The notes under the pieces: model-generated
Seen by the model: the letters and a program-made list of their open reading frames with translations, nothing else
Told to the model about the DNA's origin: nothing
Databases searched by the model: none
Source: Actinernus sp. WN-2022
Lineage: Eukaryota > Cnidaria > Anthozoa > Actiniaria > Actinernidae
Assembly (NCBI GenBank): GCA_030867875.1
Contig: JAOWCC010000936.1
Coordinates: 18,236,095-18,300,094, forward strand
Length of the DNA stretch: 64,000 bases
Direction of reading: 5' to 3'
In this document: positions 55,057-64,000 of the stretch, in pieces
Position numbering within the stretch: position 1 is the first letter of the stretch
Layout: each line of letters starts with the position of its first letter
Program-made: the position numbers and the translations under genes

Positions 55057-56874
55057 AACAAGAGCCCATCTGGGCTTTCACTCGGGCCACATGAGATTGA
55101 AGATGAAATACACTTTCATTTGAAATCCTCTTAGTAATAACCAAAGGGAAGAATTATTAGCTGAATTTAGCAGTCTTTAGGAGTGGCCGGTAGCGCGGTG
55201 ACTTTCATTCTCTGCTCCCCTGGTATATATGTAATTTAATATTTTTGTTTTTTTCGTATGTTGACCTTTTAATTTAAACACTACTTATTCGTTTAACACA
55301 CTGCATTTGAGCAGGCATATATTCATTGTTTTGAACCCGAGAATTAACCGTACTACCGTACTTCATGGTCCCTTTCTTTAGTAGTGGGTTGTCGGTCAGG
55401 TGATTGTAAACTCTCGTCATTTAGCACAGAAAACGTATTCTGATGAATACGGATCAGGTTGTCATGTAAGAAAGATGGATCTTGAACAAACTGATAAGCT
55501 TCAGTAGGTTGGGTAGTCTCGTAACACTGGAGACCTTGGTCTTTCATTGTCTTATTTTTTGTATTCTTGATTATTTTTTTAAAGTTTGAAAGTCGGAACT
55601 CAGCTTTATTATATCCGCTTTCAACTCGCCATTTTCAACTTCTAGGTCAATAATATATTCGTGATGACAGCATCTTGATTTCGGTCTTGTATATAATATC
55701 TTGCTGCACTAATTTGTCTTCCAAATGACTGAGTTTGGTTTCTTGATTCGTGTTTTGATGTGACGAGAGTAAGAATTCATTACGCATATCAGTTAGGTCA
55801 GCCTCCATGTTACAAATCAAGGTCGTTAAAGCAGCGAGAGAGTTCTTATTGCGGGCTAACAACCTCGTGAAGAATCTAAAGAATTCCGTCTGTTCCGGTT
55901 TGAATTTGACTCATGTGTATGTTGCTTTTGGAGTTTCAAGGATATGTTGATCCAAAACTACAGGCTCTTGGGGTTTTTCATTGACTTGTGAACTTGCAGG
56001 CTCTGTAATTTGTTTTGTTTTCTTAGTATAACATAAAGTGTTGAACATGTTCATGTTCTCAAGCATGTCGCGCGTGACCTCTGTTTCTTCATTCATTAAG
56101 TTATCTACTTTCATCTGTAATCTGGGAAACTCAATCTTTGCCCATGCCTTGGCACATAACTATTCCTGTTGTTAAGTAGACGTGGATGATTATAAGTAAA
56201 ATCCTTCGACAGCTTGTACCGTTTCCGCTAGGTCAATATCCTCGCTGGAACGAAATAACTTTATCTCAATACTCTCTGATCCAACTTACGGTAAATTTAA
56301 ATCTCTGACAGTTTTTAAGAGACTCATAATATTGGTCTTGAAATGCCTTCACCCAAAATAAGATGTTCTCCTCGGATGTTTTAAATGCAGCACAGCGAGC
56401 CGATGGCTTATAGATTCCAATATCTATTTCTTCGAATTTTAGCTTTCCGGATCCTGGCCCGTTCACTGGCTTCAGGTCGTCGTACGTGTCGTATATAAAA
56501 TCACTGGCCATCTGGGTAAAAAACGCGGTCCTTCGGCTCCGACAATAGCGCCAGTTGAAATATCCTGAGCCTGTTGGAAGGCTTTCGCACGAGTGAAGTT
56601 AAATAAAACATTGAACTGGCTTAACTTTGAGAGATGAGACTCCAAGTTAGAGAGAAAGTTGCTCGCGGGTCCTCCGCCATCTTGCTTTACTGTATTAAAT
56701 TATGTAAATAAATTAACCTGGCGATTGTTGCGTGACCAGCACAGTGCAATCTGATTGGTGTGAATTTGACCTTTAACGCATGCGCAGAAATCTTGCTACA
56801 CGGAATAAAAATAATAATAATAATAACGACTTGCATTTTAAGACTCGGTGCTGCCACAGGCAGCCCGAGTAATA
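55057..56874 (-). mobile_element. Helentron-like (HINE) element, copy 3, with unknown coding pieces
   Basis: On the minus strand it starts ATTACTCGGGCTGCCTGTGG and ends with the AGCCCAGATGGGCT hairpin and CTCTTGTT, like copy 2. Only the outer 250 bp at the 3' side and 110 bp at the 5' side match the other copies; the interior is a different sequence with frames on the minus strand. This is the pattern of a non-autonomous element that has acquired a host gene piece. Confidence 0.75.
55353..56511 (-). pseudogene. Unrecognised coding remnant carried by the Helentron-like element
   Basis: Four minus frames in order: 56511-56266 (MASDFIYDTYDDLKPVNGPG, EENILFWVKAFQDQYYESLK), 56114-55911 (LMNEETEVTRDMLENMNMFN), 55862-55647 (coiled-coil-like, ALTTLICNMEADLTDMRNEF) and 55547-55353 (TEAYQFVQDPSFLHDNLIRI). 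Composition is protein-like and acidic, and one long helical protein is plausible. Stops separate the pieces. No family recognised. Confidence 0.4.
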
Positions 56875-57093
56875 AGGCAAAACACCAGCTCATCCGTAAG
56901 TCTGCATATTTCGCTAAGAGAATATGATACTTTTCAGACTCGTCATGCAAGGTATTTCAGTAATACCAATATTTAGCTACCTGTCAGACAACTCTCTTGC
57001 TTCAAAGAATTGAAGCTTTCCGACGGAACAAGTGAAGTCGAAAAGCGTATTCATAACGGCTTAAGAGCATCATTGTAGTAAGGTGTCGTAGTT

Positions 57094-57640
57094 TTGTTTA
57101 TATTTAGCATGTCATTGGTGACAAAAGCCCGGCATGCAATGGTGCATGTATATAACGAGCAACTTCAGAGAGCAATTCATATCTCGCCGTTCGTGCAGCG
57201 TCCGGAAGGCAAATTTGAGGTTGACTTCTACACAGCGCCAGGACTTGATAGCTTCGCGCAGAAGTATATAAGAATGGTAGATTCTCAACTGACTTCATTA
57301 AAAATATAACTTCAACTACACCATGAAGACGCCCTACAGTTCTTGGTCAAGAAAGTAAAGACCGCAGTGAACTCCAATACCTACGACTTCAAAAAGAAGG
57401 GAAATGAGATGACCGAGAGCACTTCAGACGATGCTTTTCACAACTCGGCTTAGAAAGAAAAAATTATCCGAGGTCAAGACACGTCTAGAGGAACGGTAAG
57501 CTCTTATTACAGATAAATTAAGTTCGCAGACCAACGTAGTTGGGATTTTGCAGTAGAATACTTCTCATTAAACAAGGTGTATCCTAATAAGTTGGAAAAT
57601 TATATGCAGAGATATAAACGCTTCGTTAGGAAGGGTACTT
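57094..57640 (+). pseudogene. Unrecognised coding remnant
   Basis: 57094-57309 encodes 71 residues (VYNEQLQRAIHISPFVQRPE). Shifted frames after it read VNSNTYDFKKKGNEM, LSEVKTRLEERKLLLQI and ENYMQRYKRFVRKGT. The charged, helical style suggests one broken protein, with the lysine-rich end typical of a nuclear protein. No domain can be named. Confidence 0.3.
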
Positions 57641-57913
57641 GTGTCGATTCTGCTCTTCAAGAATGCGAATACTAATTATTTGATGGATGTTACTTCGAAA
57701 ATGTGTTGAACTGTGTGAATCCTTAGGTGAAATGGGGCTATCGATGGCCTGAAAAGTATGACGGATCCTTAAAATACGACGAAAATTTACCATTTCGATT
57801 TGCCACTTTTTCAGTGTCAATAGGTCAATCAGTGTTATAAATTTCCGAAATCGTAAAAACAAATTCCCAAAAGGGCAAATTAAACCACAAAATTTTAGGA
57901 GAGTTTACCGCAA

Positions 57914-57958
57914 TCTCATTCCCAGAGCCCGCGGGCCAAAATATCGCGGGCTCTGGGG
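57914..57958. repeat. GC-rich hairpin
   Basis: CCCAGAGCCCGCG pairs with CGCGGGCTCTGGG across an 18-nt spacer, in otherwise AT-rich sequence. Confidence 0.7.
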
Positions 57959-57984
57959 ACGAAACTGAGTTTACCGGTAAATCC

Positions 57985-58222
57985 TTCCGCCATTACTGGA
58001 AGCCGTTCTCATTATTCGGCGGAAGTGTGTCATACACTTAACACGACAACCACGTCGCGCGAAATAGTGTGCATAAAGGAGTAGCCAACCTCACAAAGAT
58101 AAAATAATATAACTTTCTTCTTGTAAACGCGAAGACGTTTTTTTTAGTAGAAATATGCCTCCAAAGCATTGTGTTGTGTTTGTATAAAGCTCAACAAAGG
58201 GAACGGCCTCAAGTAATGGCGG
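57985..58222. mobile_element. Possible small MITE
   Basis: CCGCCATTACTGGAAGCCGT and TCTC pair with GGGAACGGCCTCAAGTAATGGCGG, about 24 bp. No target duplication seen. Confidence 0.45.
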
Positions 58223-58229
58223 ACGTTTA

Positions 58230-59070
58230 GATTCAATATTAGAAGTTCAACATAATAAGACTTCCTGTCGTCGTATCGAAAAACGATTTGATCTTGTAAT
58301 AATATATCAACTCTACTTTATGAATATGCAAAAACATTGACATGTCAAAATTTGATCGTAGTGGTACTTTAAAACCTTACTAAGAGGTCTTGATTATCTT
58401 TTAAAATAATTTTGGGCTCGACATGCCACTACAATTGTTGCGTTTGCGGAATAAACTCGCCGGGGATCTCGGCTTCAAACAGCGGAATGGTATGATGCCA
58501 GTTGCCAGTTGGCATTAATAGGCTCGCAATTTCATGAGCAAGCAAAAGAAGCACTAAACAGCAGTCTGCTGGTTTATATTTTTAAAGCAGCCATGAAAAA
58601 GCGCATTTTCTGAATATTTTTTAGTGAAGATCGAGCCGAAATCGGCGATGGCGACCGATGTAATCACTACCCAGACTTTGGTTAGGTTTTGGAACTTAAA
58701 AATAAAACAAAACGTTTACTAATCCTGTCAAATAGATACCAAGCAATTGCGGTTTCATGGTTTAATTTCTTTTGTTGATTCATTAGAGGGATTTTCACTG
58801 ACCGTTTTCTCGATGCACATTTTAAAACATTGCAACAAAGTTAAGCCCGCTCCGCCGCTGTAGTCAATTCCTAGATATTTTACTCCTAGTAATTGTCTGC
58901 AAAAAATAGTATTTTCTTTAATTATTACTTGTCTTTCATCAGGATTGTTAAAGTGTAGTTATATTTTAATTGATTAGTAGGAACAAATGCAGAATATAAT
59001 GCCAATTTCGAAGGTGTGGCCGTAAAACACAGGCTCGCGTCTCCGTGTTGTGTTATCCTAACGTCTTGCT
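58230..59070. other. No gene recognised
   Basis: AT-rich. Minus strand 58930-58840 reads LLGVKYLGIDYSGG after a TTTTTGCAG, which could be an exon start or chance; no continuation was found. Confidence 0.35.
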
Positions 59071-59077
59071 CCAAATG

Positions 59078-59215
59078 CACTTACTGCAGGAATATATATC
59101 CGCTCCACAGTCTACCTGATTAAGTATTCCAAAATTAATGCACTTACTGCAGGAATATATATCCGCTCCACAGTCTACCTGATTAAGTATTCCAAAATTA
59201 ATGTGCGTACTGCAA
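59078..59215. repeat. 62 bp tandem repeat, 2.2 copies
   Basis: Period 62 from GCACTTACTGCAGG (59078, 59140, then degenerate near 59200). Its reverse complement shares TTTGGAATACTTAATCAGGT and GACTGTGGAGC with the 42 bp minisatellite at 60366-61735, so the two are related and inverted. Confidence 0.8.
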
Positions 59216-59349
59216 CAGTATATATTTCTTTTTTCAAAAACACAATATACCCTTCCATAAACTGAGATAATAAACTCTTGGAGAAAAATATGTTTTGGCA
59301 AGCGACTTTGGGTCGGGTGGGCACAGTGACTAAGTTATGTAGATGGAGA

Positions 59350-60365
59350 AAAACATACATTTTGGTAATTTATAATTTATATGGAGGCTGTCTTGTATTT
59401 CAACCTGGTAACCATATATAGATACGTTTTTCAGTTAATAACAAACTGTACAGTCTGTTGTCGGTTTTCAGTTCCCACCATTGATTAAAATCATTAAGGT
59501 CTTGGTATGGTTACGAGTGACAAAATGAAGTTAATCTTGTTTCTCACCACATCGATAGCATTTATCATTAACTGTTATGATGTTATCTTATATTATCCTA
59601 TAGAGTGGCTTTTGTAGGGAGGATATGATGTATTTGGTGACTATTAAGAATGGGAGTTTATCGGATTGAAACTAGTTGTTTCAGTTAGCAAAACACCAGC
59701 TTTTCTTATTTTTTTTCATCAGTAGGAGGTTCGAATTTAACTGAGACTAAACGTTTTCTGGCGGGTTTGCAGGTAAAGTACTTCGTATTTGGTGATGTCA
59801 AGGCTCTGTTGACTCTCGGCTCTGCCTCGATGTTTTATTTCCACTTGCTAGATCATTGTATTGCATTTCTTAGGCCGCAGAGTGCAAGAAAGCGGATCAG
59901 TCATTTTATTTTTGAACATCTCAGTTAGCTCGTGAGGAGAAAGCCAAGACATTGGTATCAAACAAGTCCTTTAGTCTGTTTGTTCCGGCTTTTTGCCAAA
60001 TATAATAGAAAACATACTTTTTATTGATTTTGATATGTTTGCTGTTCCAAGTTATTTCTTCATGAACGTTTACAGCAGTTTATTTGTTATTTTAAGTGAA
60101 GTGATTTCTTGCCAAAACTGTAAAATCTCTTTATAAAACTGCGGTAATTCACCTAATTCTGAGGCTCGTAAATCAAAGTCACAATCAAATATATTTCTCT
60201 CCAACTCTCCAACAGTTTTTAAGCATTAAAATAGTAATAATTTTCCAGCTTGCATTTTCCTCGGACATCAAACTTTTTTCCCAGCTGAGCTTAATATAAA
60301 TGTTATTTATTTTTTCAATATCTGGCATATTTAGTCCTACTTCATATATATACTTTTTCGAGTAA
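59350..60365 (-). mobile_element. L1/Tx1-type LINE ORF2 C-terminal end
   Basis: The minus strand reads GLNMPDIEKINNIYIKLSWE and NASWKIITILMLKNCW (60340-60190), then FDCDFDLRASELGELPQFYK, shifted frames with LSPHELTEMFKNKM, NDKCYRCGEK near 59550 and WWELKTDNRLYSLL near 59490-59440. These match the L1/Tx1 region after the RT. The 5' side passes directly into the minisatellite in the same frame. Confidence 0.75.
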
Positions 60366-61735
60366 GTACATTTGGAATACTTAATCAGTTTGACTGCGAT
60401 ACAGTAAGGACATTCAGTGGAATATCTTAGCAGGTTGACTGTAGAGCCGCGGAACCGCTTAAAACATATACTCTTAGAGTAAGGACATTTGGAATATTTA
60501 ATCATGTTCACTGCGTTGCAGTAAGGACATTTGGAATACTTAATCGTGTTGACTGTGGAACCGCAGAACCACTTAAAATATATACTCTTGGAGTAAGGAA
60601 ATTTGGAATACTTAATCAAGTTGACTGCGGTGCAGTAAGGACATTTGGCTTAATCAGGTTGACTGCGGTACAGTAAGGACATTTGGAATACTTAATCGGG
60701 TTGACTGCGGTACAGTAAGGACATTTGGAATACTTAATCGGGTTGACTGCGGTACAGTAAGGACATTTGGAATACTTAATCGGGTTGACTGCGGTACAGT
60801 AAGGACATTTGGAATATTTAATCATGTTCACTGCGTTGCAGTAAGGACATTTGGAATACTTAATCGTGTTGACTGTGGAACCGCAGAACCACTTAAAATA
60901 TATACTCTTGGAGTAAGGAAATTTGGAATACTTAATCAAGTTGACTGCGGTGCAGTAAGGACATTTGGCTTAATCGGGTTGACTGCGGTACAGTAAGGAC
61001 ATTTGGAATACTTAATCGGGTTGACTGCGGTACAGTAAGGACATTTGGAATACTTAATCGGGTTGACTGCGGTACAGTAAGGACATTTGGAATACTTAAT
61101 CGGGTTGACTGCGGTACAGTAAGGACATTTGGAATACTTAATCGGGTTGACTGCGGTACAGTAAGGACATTTGGAATACTTAATCGGGTTGACTGCGGTA
61201 CAGTAAGGACATTTGGAATACTTAATCGGGTTGACTGCGGTACAGTAAGGACATTTGGAATACTTAATCGGGTTGACTGCGGTACAGTAAGGACATTTGG
61301 AATACTTAATCGGGTTGACTGCGGTACAGTAAGGACATTTGGAATACTTAATCGGGTTGACTGCGGTACAGTAAGGACATTTGGAATACTTAATCGGGTT
61401 GACTGCGGTACAATAAGGACATTTGAAATACTTAATCAGGTTGACTGCCGTGCAGTAAGGACATTTGGAATACTTGATCTGGTTGACTGTGGAACCGCGG
61501 AACCACTTAAAATATATACTCTTGGAGTAAGGACATTTGGAATACTGAAATAGTACGACTGCATGTGGAGCTACGGAGCCACTTGAAATATATGCTTTTT
61601 GGAGTAAGAATATTTGGAATACTTAATCAAGTTGACTGCGGTGCAACCGGTGAGGACATTTGGAATACTTAATCAGGTTGATTGCGGTGCAGTAAGGACA
61701 TTTGGAATACTTAATCAGGTTGACTGTGAGCAGAA
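60366..61735. repeat. 42 bp minisatellite, about 30 units with higher-order structure
   Basis: The unit is GGACATTTGGAATACTTAAT plus CGGGTTGACTGCGGTACAGT plus AA. Because 42 is a multiple of three, the minus strand stays open in places and encodes a 14-residue repeat YSKCPYCTAVNPIK. A block of about 160 bp with variant units (60491-60652) recurs at 60811-60973, offset 320 bp. The central run 60975-61410 is nearly uniform, the flanks diverged. Confidence 0.93.
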
Positions 61736-62220
61736 GCTTGTTTTAAGACCAATATTAGGTATGATTCTCAGACCATTAATATTGTGTTCCAAGTCAAGCT
61801 TATCGTGTAACCGCGAAGCCATCATCTCTGTCAAACATCTAAAACAGTGGCGCTGTAAAACTGAACAAATGCGTCTATAGTAATCGCATACAGCGATAAT
61901 TTACAATACGAAATGGGTCTATTGAATTTGTAAAACAAATTAAGTCTCATTGTGTCTTAAATCTGCTACTTTAAGCAAACATATATAATTAAACTTCTTG
62001 ACACACTTTATTTTGACTTCATTAAAATCATAAAATCAAATATACAGAATCATATTAGTTAAGCAAACAATAATACTAATTAAACATGCGGGAAAATCCA
62101 AAATACTGCCGCATATAAGGTTAGAGCGGTCAAGTATTGTTCCGCAATAGAAACCTGAAAAGATAGGACTTTGTTTCCCCCACAAAAAAATATTACTATG
62201 GTAAAAAGGGGGATCCGAGG
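61736..62220. other. No gene recognised
   Basis: AT-rich. ACAGCGATAATTT with AATACGAAATGG (61890-61915) is a relic of the inverted-repeat family at 49838-50235. Confidence 0.4.
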
Positions 62221-62224
62221 TGGT

Positions 62225-62390
62225 GCTAGGGGAGCCGGGGTGGTGCAGTGGTTAAGCGCTTCGCCTCTCAGTTAGATCTCCGGACGCGGCGCCATATACG
62301 TGAGTTGAGTTTGATTGTATCTCGCCCTTGCTCCGAGAGTTTTTCTCCGGGTCCTCCGGTTTTCCTCACTCCACAAAAACCAACACTCTA
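62225..62390 (+). mobile_element. tRNA-derived SINE, family B, degenerate
   Basis: Starts GGGGTGGTGCAGTGGTTAAG (A box). The B box is decayed. The body has CTCCGAGAGTTTTTCTCCGG and GTCCTCCGGTTTTCCTCACT, the same family as 41790-42090. Confidence 0.75.
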
Positions 62391-62391
62391 A

Positions 62392-62712
62392 ACTCCAATT
62401 CGATCTGTGGTTCCTACATTTTGAAAAGGGTGCAAACATGGCGCGAAATACGGGAATCCGATGCAAAAGAGAGTCTAATTCCGCGTGAAAATTTACCGAC
62501 AATGTATGGAAAACTGAAAATACGATTGCACGCTTCCCAGCACAGCTACATCCCTCAAATTTCGATCAGTTAATCTTTTACCTGGTACTTAAGTTTTTAT
62601 CTGAAGAATATTTCAGAAATTCGAATTTACGGATATTATTTGGCACGGATTCCCATGCAATCACTGTATCTCGCGCCATGTTTGCACCCCTTTCGAAATG
62701 TTGGAATTGGTC
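62392..62712. mobile_element. Inverted-repeat element, about 320 bp
   Basis: GGGTGCAAACATGGCGCGAA at 62429-62448 pairs with TCGCGCCATGTTTGCACCCC near 62672-62691, with flanking CCAATTC/GAATTGG ends. Open frames across it are palindrome by-products. Confidence 0.65.
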
Positions 62713-64000
62713 TATTAACGGTGGTGATTCCCTGTTAGCAAAAGGTTTCTCTTTCTCTAAAGGTAAAAATAAAGGTGAAAGGAGAGGAAATTGGAAATTG
62801 GAGAGGAAACGGTTGCGAATACGGGACGTAAAGTGTTTTCTTGCGAAATTGGTTCGTTTACTATTTCTTTTATTCGCCTTTCTATATCGCTCTTCACATC
62901 TGGTTTTCAAATTATGGAATACGTTTAAACCCGGTTTCCACTTATTTGATTTCCGGGATTCCCGGTTTCCACCGATTCGATCGTTACACAATCGCAACTG
63001 ACGATCGCTGGCATGTTATGGTATATCTCGGCGATCGAGAAGTTTAAATGGAAATCACCGACCAGCGATCGTAGCAATCGACGCAGCCCTGAATGCACTA
63101 CTCACTCCTCAAAACATTTCAAGATGGCGTCGCCACTAACTTAGAATAAATAAAATAACGACTTTCATACAATAAGTTCAGCAAAGATTGTTAAGAAGAA
63201 CACGAAATTGAACAGTTTGACAAAGATTGAAGACAAATTCGGACTTAAGTCCGAAAATTAAGAAGCGAGATCGAGAACTTGAAATATCGGGTTTTGATTT
63301 GTCAGTTAAAAACGCCGTAGAGTCACCGGTAATTTACAAGGCCGATTTCAAATCGCTGCTGATATCTCATCAGAAATAGCCGTGTACACAGTCTATAATG
63401 CCTGTTTATAAACGTACCAGGTGAGTAATTGTGATGAGGTGACTGCGTTTAGCTGCAGTTACAAGTATGCAAATGACTAAGCAAGATTTCTCTTACCGGT
63501 ATGTAAATAACAGGTATTACACAGATTAAATTGAATCGCATAATTGCCTGAGGCCAAGATAGAGCTGATATTAACTTTGTAACACATAATTCTAGAAGTT
63601 TGCACACAAAAATCACTAAAACAGTCCGTTTAATATTTTAATTAAGATTCAAAGTAACGGAGTATTCGGCTACTTGCTCTTGAGTCGTTTAACCGACTTA
63701 AATCCAGTCTCAGCTTCAACATCGTGAATTTAAACCTGTTCGATCACTAGAAGTGGCCGAATTAATATAATTTGCTACCACTTACATTTAGATTAGCTAG
63801 CACAGACGCCAGCGCCAAAGCACTCATCCCTTCAGTTCACCATGAATTATAACTTTTCAGTTCTCATTTACGGAGCTTGCCTTTAGTTTTCCGTATGCAA
63901 GTGGTGATATAGTAGTCTTGATCACTGGTTTCTAGGTCATGTTTAGTTTGAACGATATATTGTTGGCTATATTTTGCATTCTACATGAATATACACTAAC
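62713..64000. other. No gene recognised
   Basis: Palindromic CGGACTTAAGTCCG at 63239-63252. AAGATGGCGTCGCC at 63122. No exon, RNA gene or element can be supported. Confidence 0.4.

Noticed and set aside
58157..58200. ATGCCTCCAAAGCATTGTGT, resembling the start of a THAP domain
   Set aside because: A stop follows after about ten codons, no Cys/His continuation is seen, and it lies in a small inverted-repeat element.
60185..60939. A secreted or zinc-binding protein made of CxxC repeats
   Set aside because: The frame is open only because the unit is 42 bp; variant units break it, and one end is LINE sequence.
62578..63001. Long frames on both strands over 62.6-63.0 kb
   Set aside because: They overlap on opposite strands, partly inside an inverted repeat, with no recognisable domain.

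Overview
The window looks like animal nuclear DNA, most probably from an anthozoan cnidarian such as a stony coral or sea anemone. The evidence is indirect: it is AT-rich and intron-bearing, it holds many decayed non-LTR retrotransposons of CR1/L2-like and L1/Tx1-like type, tRNA-derived SINEs and dozens of inverted-repeat elements, and it carries a divergent nicotinic-receptor-like gene. The species call is inference; I could not run a search.

Only one host gene can be built with confidence. It is a Cys-loop ligand-gated ion channel of the nicotinic acetylcholine receptor family on the minus strand (52945 down to 40136). Five exons with GT/AG borders and matching phases were assembled by eye: 153, 45, 110, 236 and 707 bp, the 45 and 110 bp exons having the classic sizes of nAChR exons 3 and 4. 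They encode most of the ligand-binding domain, the Cys-loop, a vicinal Cys pair and four membrane helices. The signal-peptide exon was not found. The 153 bp exon is out of frame with itself, so the gene may be decaying or the assembly may have an indel. Its introns are full of repeats.

Layout. 1-740: LINE fragment. 742-1150 and 2655-2901 plus 10743-10870: two copies of one repeat, the second split by a 7.8 kb TTAA-flanked element with about 220 bp inverted ends (2902-10738), itself stuffed with LINE fragments, a MITE and Helentron-like pieces. 12.1-13.6 kb: a plus-strand LINE with a PHD-like finger and a 2A-like motif. 14.2-15.4 kb: satellite split by a LINE. 17.8-18.4 kb: nested inverted repeats. 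18.9-26.8 kb: an L1/Tx1-type LINE (minus), split by a Helentron-like element (21347-24561), which is split by a 1.59 kb element with 9 bp target duplications carrying pieces of a zinc-finger gene and a RecQ-like helicase (22026-23612). 27.4-28.5 kb: another LINE. 29.66-31.76 kb: a truncated Ty3/gypsy element. 34-39.8 kb: SINE, LINE ends, MITEs and a SAP-domain fragment. 40.1-52.9 kb: the receptor gene. 52.97-54.17 kb: a 77 bp satellite. 55.06-56.87 kb: a third Helentron-like copy. 59.1-61.7 kb: an L1-type LINE end and a 42 bp minisatellite. The last 1.3 kb shows nothing I can name.

The mobile parts do not form a pathway; they record layered insertions. Their best value is chronology: in several places the interrupted host sequence is known, so insertion site, target duplication and element ends can be read directly.
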